Source: Acanthaster planci
Lineage: Eukaryota; Echinodermata; Asteroidea; Valvatida; Acanthasteridae
Direction of reading: 5' to 3'
Assembly: GCF_001949145.1 (NCBI RefSeq)
Contig: NW_019091458.1
Location: 328,587-392,586, forward strand
DNA: 64,000 nt
Shown here: piece by piece, positions 12,741-23,783 of the stretch
Layout: every line of letters begins with the position of its first letter
Numbering within the stretch: the first letter of the stretch is position 1
The notes under the pieces: model-generated
Told to the model about the DNA's origin: nothing
Databases searched by the model: none
What the model saw: the letters and a program-made list of their open reading frames with translations, nothing else
Made by a program: the position numbers and the translations under genes

Positions 12741-15700
12741 ATGGAAAATAGAACAGGCCCAGCTGGTGAAGGAAGTACAGCTGTGATGGAGGATTCTGCA
12801 CCCAACCCCTTGAACACGCAGCGGTCAAGATCAGCGCCTAGCACAAGGCAGGCATCACAGCCAACAATAGGGAGCAACAGCGGCAAGTTTAAGGACAGAA
12901 ACCCAGACATGACTGCAGTGAGTTTCACAGGCCTAGCCCCAGGCAAATGTTGGACGTAGGCCTACTCTGGTAGGCCTACCTGGGACAACTCGTACCTGGG
13001 ACAACTTGTACCTGGGACATCTTGTACCTGGGACAATTCGTACCTGAAACATCTCGTACCCTGGACAACTCATACCTGGGACAAAGTTTAAACCCAAGTT
13101 TAGAGAAAATTGCATTTTATCATAGCTTCTGGCAACATTATGTTAGAATTGTAGCCTGGTAGCATGGCATATCAAATGCAGTTTTTGATTGCTGATAATG
13201 CAGCCGTCTGTTTTGTGTGTAATTGGATAACTAAGCCTTTTTTGAAAGTGTTCCTGGTAAAAATAAGAATTAATTGAGAATGAAAACAAAACATGGAAAA
13301 GCATTTCACGTAATTTTCTCATTTTTTTAAAATATAGGTCCCTCTGAAAAAAGCCATCTGTTTTGAGCAGGCAAATTAGTTTCAGACATTGAATCAATCT
13401 CTTTTGGGATTATTTGTGGCTCTGAAAAGAGCCGGTGGCTCTGAAAAGAGTTGTTTGGTTTATTCAGGACATGGGCCCAGTCAGGTACTCGCAGGCCACC
13501 AGAAACCTTGAAGTTTTGATCTCCAAAACCCGGTAGCGGTCCCACATTAGAAAGAGGTGCCTCTGGAAAGTTCAGACTTGTCTTCGCTGGTGATGCTGCA
13601 TCTTGGCTTCCTTGATGAGCTTCATATGGAGCTTGACCAGTTTAATTTTTTCCTATTATTTCTACCCTCCCGAGGCTCCACTACAGTCTCCATGTAGAAA
13701 TAAATCACACAATGACACACCCTTCAATAAACATGTTTTTTCAAAAGCATCCAAAGTTTATTCCTAAAATCAATCTATAAGAGATAGCGTCTTTGAATGG
13801 GATAGAGCCAGCACTTCTCATCCATTATCTGGAACTTGGAAGCAAAATGCATTTTTCTTCCAGGTACAAATTGTCTGGGTACAAAGTGTCCCAGCTACAA
13901 AGTGTCCCGGGTACAAGTTGTCCCAGATGTGAAATTATGCGTATGAGTTGTCCCGGGTACAACATGTCCCGATACTGGCCTAGGCTACATGATGATAATT
14001 GTTACTTAGTCTTAGTCTAACATAGGCCTGCTGACTGTTTGATTATTGTAAATGATCAGGGCCCAATTTCATGGCGCTGCTTACTGCAAGCGAAAAATCT
14101 GCGCTTACCATAACAGAAAATTCTGTACCTATGGCGAACGTATTTTGTGGTTAGCGAGAAATTTTGGCTTGAGCACAAGCGTACATCCCGCAAAGAACTC
14201 TGTGCTAAAGGGTAAGCACACAATTTTTTGCTGGCGCAGTTTGGGCAGAATGGAGATCGTAAACGTGGAATTTTGTGGTAAGCAGCACCATGAAATTGGG
14301 CCCAGATATGCACGAACATTTTATTCGGTTTCATTCAGAAGCTTTGGTATGTTTAACTTAATGTTAATTTAGTTAATTTAAGAAGATATTTCATCACTAA
14401 TAGTGTTTGTTGTAACTTAATTTCCAGGCTGGAAAATTAATCACAATGGAAGGAGAAACAACGAGAGATTGTCTTGATATAGAACGGGTATGTACGTGTA
14501 CATTTGAAGTTTGAGTCCATAAGTTCTAAAGCAATGAATGGTGTGTTATTTGTAACATGTGAATTGCAAAAAGTGCTTTCAGTTAATCAGTCACATTTTT
14601 TCTGTGAAGTTTTGTTTCCTCTTTTCAATCATGTTAAAGTGTTATAAATTTGACTTCTTGAGGCTTGATAATAAAACCAACAAAAATTAAGCTGAAAAGT
14701 AATTTTTGGATCAAAATGATGTGGAGCATACACATACATGTAGTTTGGTTAAAAAAATAAAAGAATTATAAAAATGAATTGGAATAAGTTATGAAAAAAT
14801 GAAGAAATTTCTATTTGAACTCTGGAGAAAAATTTGACCTGTTAGATTTTCGTTTTTAGGTGCAAACCCCTGATCAAGTGAAGAAATTCCGAAACTTCAC
14901 CCAGCCTGAGCCACAAGTCAGACGGGTCTTCTATGGCAAGGCGCTGGACCCAGACGTGGCCTCAACCGTCAACCACGGAGTCAAAACGAAAGCATCTCTC
15001 TTTGTAAGTTCATAGCCATGGTCCAGTGTCTAGGAGTTGCTAAGTATGAGATATGGCTTTGCAAATTCACATGCTTGCCAAAGACGTCAACAAGCAGCAG
15101 CAAATACTATCAGTGTCAACAGAGTACCAACAAAGTACCAACAGAGTACCAACCGAATACCAACAGAGTACCAACAAAGTACCAACAGAATTACAACAAA
15201 GTACCAACAGAGTACCAACCGAATACCAACAGAGTACCAACAAAGTACCAACAGAATTACAACAGAGTACCAACAAAGTACCAACAGCCTGATGATATGC
15301 AGTTCCCGAAAGCTTCAAAAGAAGTATTGTCATGCATGGAACACTCTCGCATCCCTACCATTACTATTATTATTATTAAAAGGTTCAATTCACATTCAGA
15401 TTCCCACAAAATTTATTTTTTGCTGCTGCCAACAACTGTACCGTAATTCACACCTGGAACTAAAGGGGCAAAAATAATGTTGTCTGTGGGGAACATCTGA
15501 ATTATTGACCAAACCCTTAACCTTTACACCAAGGATGCCTGAAATTTCACTATTTATGCACTATATATATATCTCTCTCCCACACTTTACCGAAAAGGTT
15601 TCAGTTATTTTTGTTACGTTGCAGCAAATTAAGAGGGAAACAAACAAATCTCTGTACAAAGTGAAGGCAGAGTTGCCCCTTTGCCCAGATGTGAATGTGA

Positions 15701-18700
15701 TAAATGGAACAGCCTCCGATCATGAGAATGACAGCACAGACAATAAACTCGCAGGAACAATTCACAGACTAGAACCTTGAGTGCAGAAAAATAACATGCA
15801 CGACAAACAAAACAAAATTTTGCCCACTTCACTCTTCAACTGACAAAATTCTCCAACATGTATGGAACAAAGAAAGTTCAAAGAGAGATCTTTCATTTTT
15901 GTTGTCTGTTTCTCTTCAAACTTGTAAACCAAGCCTTCACTCACATTGACTTAATCTCTTTGTCATTTCATAGGCTGGTGACCTGATCAACCCAGACCCA
16001 AAGTCAAGATTCACGCAGAGACTGGAAGATAAGAAGGAGTCATCCCTCTACCTCAGCAAACAGAAGGCGCCGCTTGGCACATCACATGACCAGCGCAAGG
16101 GCTTACCCAAAGGAATGGACAAATATCAGGAGACCTTCGGTGTCAAGAACGTGTTTGGTGAGCGTCTGAACATGGTTGTTTTGATCAAAATACCCCCAAT
16201 ACTAGCTATGCTTTTACCAGTATGCGCACCATTGTCTACCTAATGGATCAGTTTTGAGGACTGGATAAGCAAAATTGGTTAGCCCAAATAAATTAGCTTA
16301 AGGAAAAGCTGGCTCCCAGCTGATTTGTCTCATAAACCTGGAATTTTGGAAAAACTGCATTCACAGCATCATGGAGGGTAACATTGATGAAACAACTTTG
16401 ATTAAAGAAGTTTCTCCACTCCTTGTTCGCAGATGTGACGGCTGGTGAACTGGTCAGCCCCACCAAGACCTACCAACAGGTCATGGAGGAGAGCGAGAAG
16501 GGTCGCGACCTCTACAAACTGACCCACCACGAGTTCCTGGTTGGAGAGGCAGTGGACCGCAACTATGACTGGAGCCGCTACCCCAAGGAGGGCATGTTTG
16601 GCATCGCCACACCCCACGACAATGACGGCAAGCACGTCGCCAATACACTGAAGTGGCTCAGAAATGATCAACTGTAAGTGAACAGATGCCAGATATGCGT
16701 TGTGTAGCTGCCAGTGATATCCCAATTGTCACAATTGACATGGTGAAATAGACATGATTTAGGAAAACTCAAAACTTTAAAACATTTACACCAACTTAAG
16801 TTGGTATTCCTTGGGTTTGGACTGTCCCCTTCTGATTAAATTTGCCTACACAATAAAAATGATTTGTGGCTGCAGTGTTACAGAAAATACTCAAGGTATA
16901 TCTCAAATCAAGGAAATATAAAATGCAACCATACCGGTTTTGCAGTTGTAATCATAATAACCTTTGTATTTGTTTTAAATCCTAAAAATATAAATCAGAG
17001 TATTTTATGATTTCAAAAGGGTGTACTCAAGCTGTGATATTTATTCTTTCAATAAATTTCTTGACGACTCATTTGATTTCACAGTGACAAAGGCACCAAA
17101 GTGGTGTCCAAGCGGGTGGACGACTTTCGCGAGCGCACCCAGCCCCAGCTGGGCCTGGTGCATGACCCCATCAAGGACACGCTGCACGTTCCCCCCGACC
17201 ACTCCTTTGGGGTGCTGATCAAGCCCGACGAGTTTGGTGCAGGGGACCTGATGCATGGCCGGTCGCAGGAGAGCTACCTGCGGGGCAAGGACCGGGACCG
17301 GGGCCTGCTGGCTGCTGTCCGCCAACAGCTTAAGAAGGCCAACTACCACAATTTCAATGATTTGCAGGCAGCCTTCAATCACTACGATAAGGTAAGCACC
17401 AGCAAATCCTGCCAAAAGCTTGGAAGTATTCAGGATTATGTATGCAGGCCCTCAGTATCCCTTGGGTCACTGCAGGTGTTTTTGAAAATGTAGCTGTAAA
17501 TAAATGATTTTGAAACTTGGTGCTTAAAAAAGAAAGGTCAACTCTCCTGCTTCTCGCAATGAATTGTTATGGGGAGAGAATCAACAACTCACTGCAGAAT
17601 TTCATTCACATTAGTGTTTTTCTTCCAGTGTTGGTTGGCCAGGTCATATAACGGCAGGGCCTCCCAATAAAATCAATGAATAGATTGCAGAAAGTGGAAT
17701 TATTTCATTGATTGTCAGTGTACATGGAACTGAATGTGTAAACAAGCTTCCCTTGTTCCTAAAAGATGACTTATAACTTTGCCGTCTGGATTATTTCGAT
17801 ACCGTTTGGTTCTGTAGAATAGTGACGGCAAGATTGACATTCAAGAGCTGCGGTCCTGCTGCAGCCAGTTTAGCCTCCCCATAGAGCCTGAGCTCCTGGA
17901 GCAGCTGATCGACTACTGCGACAGCAACCAGGATGGCTACATTGACCACACCGAGTTTGCCAACTTCCTGAACTGGAAGGACAAGATGCAGCAGGGGTCG
18001 GAGCGGCCGGAGCAAGGGGCTGAGGATGTGGAGAGGCTCAAGAAGCAGATTGACCGGTCCATTGGGGAGCACCGCACCTCTGCGTCCATGATCAATGCCG
18101 TGGTGGGAGGGGTGTCCACAAGAGGTGAGAGCAAGGCCCAGTTGCACAGCATTGCTTGACAGTTGGCTGCAAAGTTGTGCTTACTGTAGTGAAAAACCGT
18201 ACCATTTGAGCACCATTTCGTGGCATAGATGGAGATTTGTATCACTACATTACTCATTTATGCCACTTCCTTGGTGATGAAGCATCCGTTGACTCTCCTT
18301 ACTGCTTAAAACAGTCTCTGTGAAATAGCCCTTATGCGTATGATGTCACATTAGAGGGTATTTCTGCTTGTTCTGAAATACACTCGAGCAACGCATAACC
18401 CGTGTAGACAAAGGCTTTGTTGTCACAACATTCGCTCATAAGCGGTGCTAAATAATCCTGGAGCCTAACAGCCAAGAATGGAATCGAGGAAAACAGCTTT
18501 TGGTGCATCTTTGGTCCTACTTCGGTACTCAGCGTGATAAACATTGGGAAATGTATCCTTACTCTGTTTTTAAATAAGTTTTTATTGTAGTTTTTGGGAA
18601 GAAGGGTAGCAGTCAGTCACAAAACTAGCAATGATGTCATACACATGTATAGTGTCATTGCATCTGAGTGCAAATCTTAGCAACTAGAAAAACTTGACAA

Positions 18701-19730
18701 AGTGAAAATAAGAACAACCAATCAATCTTGAACATCTTAACTTGTTTTTCACCGGCAGATTACAGAACATATGGAATTCCAACAATTCGTAGCGACCTCG
18801 CTGCCCCAAAGATCAAAAGGATCAGCGACAACAAGAACTATGGGGACGAGTCGGACGCCTTTGGGTTGATCAACCCTTCTATCTACAGCAACAGGGGGGT
18901 TTACGAGAAGGACTTCTTCAAATCAAGGCCCCAATCACAGGTCAGTGCTATTTAACTTCATGAAAAGCTTGTTTAAATGGAATGAACACAAATGGAATAC
19001 GTGTATATAGGTGTACAAACTGTGTAAAGCCTGCAGTGTTTGAGATGTTGGAATAGTGATTGCAAAATGCACAGTTTGTGTCCATAGCACCTGATTGCTA
19101 GCACTGGCATTGAGTTTGCATCTCAAGCAAGAAATGTTAATGATGCCTCTTGTCTGATGATGCAGCGGTCCTCGAGTACACCAGCGGTTTTTGCATCGCA
19201 AGTTGGGATTGAAATCGGTTGTCAAGTGGCTGTCTACCCAAAAATTGTGGGCAAATACACCCACTGCGCAAGCACGTGATTAATCAGCATAGTTTAACCT
19301 GGTTCATCTGTCTGATCATTGGAGAGATGGTCTGCACTAGTTGGATTACAAACAAAATCTTCAAATGAAATGTCTCCTCCGTTTGTGTTGCGGTCTGGGT
19401 CTTCAGGCTTCATGAGTCAGTATTGGAACCAGTCTGTGTGGTTTGGGATGGGTTGCAAATGTGGCCCAATATTTTCAAGGGAACTGATTTTCAGATTTTA
19501 GGTGTTACTCGTTCTTACATCTGACCTAACTGGCATTTTCTCACTCCCTCTTTTCGTTTGTTTAGATCAAGGATATATTCACGTCTGTTGGGGTCCAGAT
19601 GGACAACGACACATTCCAGAAGCTGTGGGAGGTTGCATCATCAAGGGCGGACAACGGTCAGGTCAGCGTGGAGAGTTTCCGCAGCGTGTTAGACGAGGTA
19701 CAAGCCATCCAGTGTGCAGAGTCCTCATAG
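12741..19730 (+). CDS. EFHB: EF-hand domain-containing family member B (ciliary EFHB/CFAP21)
   Basis: Calcium-binding protein of motile cilia; in vertebrates it is a microtubule inner protein of axonemal doublets and is also reported in store-operated calcium entry. Nine coding exons: 12741-12917, 14428-14487, 14860-15003, 15974-16157, 16433-16673, 17085-17391, 17818-18124, 18759-18940, 19566-19730. Together they make 588 codons plus TAG, with every phase matching. Start chosen at 12741 (ACAATGG context); the frame is open slightly upstream but only from a GTG. Exons 3-5 carry the family-specific repeats ([37 protein letters not shown]). Two canonical EF-hand loops follow: [12 protein letters not shown] at residues 370-381, split by the exon 6/7 intron, and [12 protein letters not shown] at 406-417. 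The human protein is longer at the N-terminus, so an extra upstream exon is possible. Exon 9 ends [10 protein letters not shown]. Confidence 0.93.
12978..13084. repeat. 16-bp minisatellite array (left arm of foldback copy 2)
   Basis: Units ACCTGGGACAACTCGT, ACCTGGGACAACTTGT, ACCTGGGACATCTTGT and so on follow each other without gaps. This is the best-preserved array of the family. Confidence 0.9.
13395..13452 (-). promoter_or_regulatory. Two tandem histone-mRNA-type 3' stem-loops
   Basis: On the minus strand the sequence reads AACTCTTTTCAGAGCC (13452-13437), then GGCTCTTTTCAGAGCC (13433-13418), the latter matching the replication-dependent histone 3' stem-loop exactly. ACAAA follows it, and 10 nt after the stem comes CCAAAAGAGATTG (13407-13395), like the purine-rich histone downstream element. 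A third, decayed stem (GGCTTTTTTCAGAGGG) lies at about 13337-13353. No histone reading frame is recognisable upstream, so this looks like a stranded 3' end rather than a working gene. Confidence 0.55.
14059..14303. mobile_element. Short inverted-repeat element (GGGCCCAATTTCATGG family)
   Basis: 245 bp in EFHB intron 1. The first and last about 26 bp are inverted copies with one mismatch (GGGCCCAATTTCATGG, then GCTGCTTAC). CAG borders both sides if the terminal G is assigned to the flank. A related, more divergent copy is at 24303-24536. No coding sequence; the open frames across it are chance. Confidence 0.75.
15121..15285. repeat. 11-bp minisatellite, 15 units, with 66-bp higher-order period
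   Basis: In EFHB intron 3. Units are variants of AGAGTACCAAC (also AAAG-, CGAA- and AGAATTACAAC). Six-unit blocks repeat in the same order, giving a 66-bp higher-order repeat. Because 11 is not a multiple of 3 and the unit has no stop, all three forward frames stay open and spell the same 11-residue motif ([11 protein letters not shown]). EFHB reads straight from exon 3 to exon 4 without it, so it is not taken as coding. Confidence 0.9.
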
Positions 19731-22700
19731 CGCCTCCCAGGTTAGGCTGTATTGTGCCGCTCTCAGAGCAAATGGACTTCACTTTCTGTCAGTATTTCAA
19801 TTGTTTCCAGTCTTCGTTTCCCTAAGATGTCCAAGATCAGGCTGCACAGCTTGAGTTTCCACACCTCGGTTAAGTCGTTCACCTTGGTATCCTTTGGTCA
19901 GTGTATCCTAGGCAGTATGCCTGTGTATTCAGTGTATGTGAGAACTTGTGGTAAACTGTTGATCAGAGGACAGCAAGGGCTTAGGTGTATTTGTCCTTGT
20001 ATCAGTGGGGGATCTTCAAGCAGATTTGTATGCCAAATTCATTTTTTTGAATCCTGTCTTTCTGAGGGGTTACGATAGATTTCAAATATTATAGAGCAAT
20101 ATTCCTTTCAGATTTTTTGGTGTACTTATGATCCTTTAAAGGCCATAAGAAATAGAAAAATCATAGGTATAAGGATGTGTGCCCTGTTGTGCAAGAACTG
20201 GAATGCTATTGCATATTCATAACATTAAATATACAGAGTTAAAAGTGTTAAGTACAATAGAAGAAGTTTAGTGGATTGGGCAGCCTCCCACAAAATATCT
20301 AGGGAGGGTCTAACCTTTCTGTGAACACACTCTCCTAGTTCCACTTTCAAAGGATAAAAATATGTACACCAAACAGAAACTGATCTGCTTTTTTTATACG
20401 TTGTTTTCATTTATTTGTTAAACAAGTTTTGTCTTCCTTGCATATATGAAAAATATATGATCTGGAATGATCAAAGTGAGCCCAAAAAATTAACAATGTT
20501 ACAATTCCATTTACAAGCATAATGTACTTCTGATTGGATGAGATTAGCATCCATTTCCAAACACATTCAGCCAGTTATAGTCTCAGTATTCTCGGTCTAT
20601 GCTGACGTCAGTAAAATTAAAATTTGCAGGTTAAATGCATCAGTAGCCCAAACCCAAATGTGAATCACGTAGAATCTTGTTGGATTGGCATGGCAATGGG
20701 GTGAGGCATTTCTCGTCAGAACACATGGCCCCAAATTTTGTCTGGTTAGTAGAAATGCTGTGTAAAATTACCCATTCATTGCACTGCTATAGTAGTGATG
20801 TGGTGGAGTGAACTTGCAGTCACTAGCAGTTTCACCTGGGACAGTATCTCGCTGGATGCAAACCCATCTTAAATAAATACATTTGATTTCAAACATTACA
20901 GGTTAGGATAAATGACCATCTCCAATCATAGCTACCAATTTCAGAGTTGGTATTTGGAAACGAGTCTGGTCTTTTAAAACATATATATCACTACCAATAC
21001 AGTCACCTTCACAAAAATGGGGTGTTGCATCACATTTAATTAGCAATATACGAGGGCTATTTGTGCACATACATGTACAAGCTTTCATAATATTCTGTAG
21101 CGAGTAATCTACTGAATATAACCATCACAGTAAGATTTAAATGTGTTAACCACTTGTTGCTGAGTGGATTTTTCTTAAATAAGACAAGATGCCGGGTCCT
21201 TTTCAATATTTTCCGTTTTCAAAATTCTTCAGAAATTCATCCTTTCATTTAATGGCTGTTTATACCTACGTGAAGGACTCTTTGGGCACTACTCTAAAGT
21301 TGACAGTTAACGTTCATTGACTTTTGAATATTTCAGCCAGGCCTGCAGCCTTGGAAAAAGAGCCCAGATTGTGCGGTGGATTATTGAGTGATACTATTCT
21401 CCAAATCCACATTTCATCTCATCGCCGACAGTCCCCAAATCCTCCAATTTCAATATAATTTTACGTACACCCAAGGGGGTTAGGGTTAATAGGTGCCACT
21501 GTACCCTCTCACTTGCAATTCTGAACATGCTCAGTGAAGTTTACTACAGGTACATATATACATGTTTATCCGTCCTGTAAGTCATTATTTGTTAGCAGGT
21601 TAGTCTTAATTCCAGTGGCAGCTTATTAAACAGGAAGCAAGTACAGTTTGGGCAAAGAACGTTATTAAGTAATATTTCAAGTTTAAAATGTATATAAAAC
21701 TCAATTTTTGTACATATTTGTTTTATATAACAAAATCATTTAAATTATACGTTATTTCAATTTATGTTTAAAATTTTCGGCCTTAGAGACAAACACAGTT
21801 GCAGGTTTTGTGAAAACACTGGCATTTTATAGAGTTGACATTACTGATAGAAAATTATGTATTCCCGTGATGCAGCTTTTCGTGATTGTTCATGTCGATT
21901 TGCTATGTACATGTATATATAAATACTACCGTATTCCATCCATAATTGTCAATCTCATCAACAACCAAACAACCATAGCAATTTTCCAATTCATTTTGTA
22001 CATATTTCCAGCAGAGTGTCTTTTAATACGCGTTTAGTGCTGTGTATGGCAATAATAAATTTACAAAGAAAAAAAACACTACAGCATCATAGGTGTGGTA
22101 ATTTTATGTAAATACGTCTTCTAAAGAGCATCACTATCACTAGAAGAGTGAAAGTTTTCTCTGATACTGCAATACATTTTTTTGATTGTACCCAGCCCTC
22201 AGTTGTGTTTCCCGCTGACGCCTTTTGATCATTTTGACGTCAGTTTTACGGAAATCGGACATGCTGTTCTCACAAAATGCCCGTTTTCTTTGGTTGGCCA
22301 AAACGTTAACTCTTTCCCTTGGTGTAAATGACTGTACAAACAAACCCTTACGTCAGATTGAATGCAGACTGCACAGCTGCACTTACATGTACATTAGATG
22401 CCCTTCATATGCATGCTAAGTTTCAAAAAGAGCAGTGATAATGCATCCAAGTTCTGGGGGGAGGGGCATCAGTGCTGTACGGAGAACATTAAAATAAGGA
22501 GCCACTGGCTCCTAGAAAAAAAAGTTAGGCGCCAGGTTGATTTTTGTACATGCTGTGCATACATTTGAAAATACACAAGTTAGGCCTACAATGTACAAAA
22601 TCTGACAAAACACATAGAAACATTATTGTGTCAGTTACCTGCAGGGCAGACAGGCTTTGGATTTTGTGCTTGTGGAATCAATCAAAAATGGCACCCAAAT

Positions 22701-23783
22701 TATATGAAAAAAAAGCTGAAAGAAAAGACAAGGCATGTTTGTTCTCTTACATTCGAGCATTTCGTACCTGGGACCAGCCGGAATGTGCATAGACCGCATG
22801 TGCATCTAATGAATACGCACGTCTCAGCTCCCCATACACACTCTATACAGCGTGCGACCACAAACCAGTCGACTTGGGTACCTAGTACCTGTACGTGCGT
22901 GCATGTACCTACATGTAGCTACACTGTAGTTAATGTGGGCTGATGCTGTGTACATAGTAAGACAGAGGAAAATCGCATGATCACATAAAGACACATCGCT
23001 CAATGCATGTAGAAGAAAACTAGGCAGCAATCGTACGTCAAATATGACTGACAAGGACAAATCAGGACAAGGACTAACAGGCACAAATAATCATATGCAG
23101 CAAGGTATGAGACGGAGAGAACCCCCCCTGCTTTGTGTTGGTCATTGTCTCGCAGGAATCTGGGGAATTCCTTTCAGACAGCATGGGGGGATGTGTTAAG
23201 TAACAATAGTCTGGAATGTGTATAGGGATTGGACATGTTGGGGCGGTACCCCTCGGTCTCATTTCTTGCTGGGTATACAAATCATGGTCGCCAATGGTGA
23301 TAAGAATTAAACATTCGGTTGCACATTGTCATATTTTAGGTGCAAATGCGACTGACTTCGTCCCACGCTGGGGGGCATTACCCCTCAGCTGGAGAAGGTC
23401 CACAAAGAAACTGACTCTGCCCGGGTTCAAGATAAACTAATGGTTTGATGTTTCCTTGTTTCTTTTAAATAAATCAACTTAATGTAAAACGGAAGAGAAT
23501 TAAAGGTGTACCATCATAACCTCCCTGGAAAACTCTTCCAGCATTACTTCAGGGGTGAGATTGACCAATGATAACAATAGCTGAAAACAGCTGAAAAAAG
23601 GCATAAAGAAACTGAACTGTGAAAATCTTCTATACTTTTGTACACAGCCAGTGAGGAAAAACAGCTGAAATCCAGAACAAAAAAAAGCTGAAATCGGCTT
23701 AAAAGCTGACAAATCTCACCCCTGTTACTTCTGCCTGTATCATCACCATGTCATGAAAACTGAACTCGCACTGCCGACACAAA
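19731..23783. other. Intergenic gap between convergent EFHB and PIKfyve
   Basis: 3' flanks of both genes meet here. I see no convincing third gene. An AATAAA at about 20871 could serve EFHB but is 1.1 kb past the stop. Isolated repeat pieces include a piggyBac-like half end (GGGTTAGGGTTAA at about 21477). Confidence 0.7.

Larger units (their letters stand above)
12978..13975. mobile_element. Foldback-like element with 16-bp tandem-repeat arms (copy 2)
   Basis: Sits in EFHB intron 1. The left arm (12978-13084) is 6.7 units of ACCTGGGACAACTTGT with few changes. The right arm (about 13860-13975) has the reverse complement units, e.g. GGTACAAGTTGTCCCA, with one disrupted unit. Just inside the arrays the two sides stay inverted matches (GAAAA-TGCATTTT then GCTTC). 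The interior (about 775 bp) has no gene but carries histone-type stem-loops on the minus strand. Sequence TAGGCCTA-like motifs flank both ends; a target duplication cannot be defined with confidence. Confidence 0.7.

Noticed and set aside
15121..15285. Repeat array as a CRISPR
   Set aside because: Units are contiguous 11-mers without unique spacers, in an animal intron.
15018..15477. Overlapping 79-146 codon frames across the 11-bp minisatellite
   Set aside because: Product of a repeat unit without stops; no conserved sequence outside the repeat and it lies in an EFHB intron.
15624..15780. Possible extra EFHB exon after a CAG ([16 protein letters not shown]...)
   Set aside because: Exon 3 ends KTKASLF and exon 4 begins AGDLINP in matching phase, as in the family; inserting this frame adds a non-conserved block and a stop at 15778 with no donor that fits.
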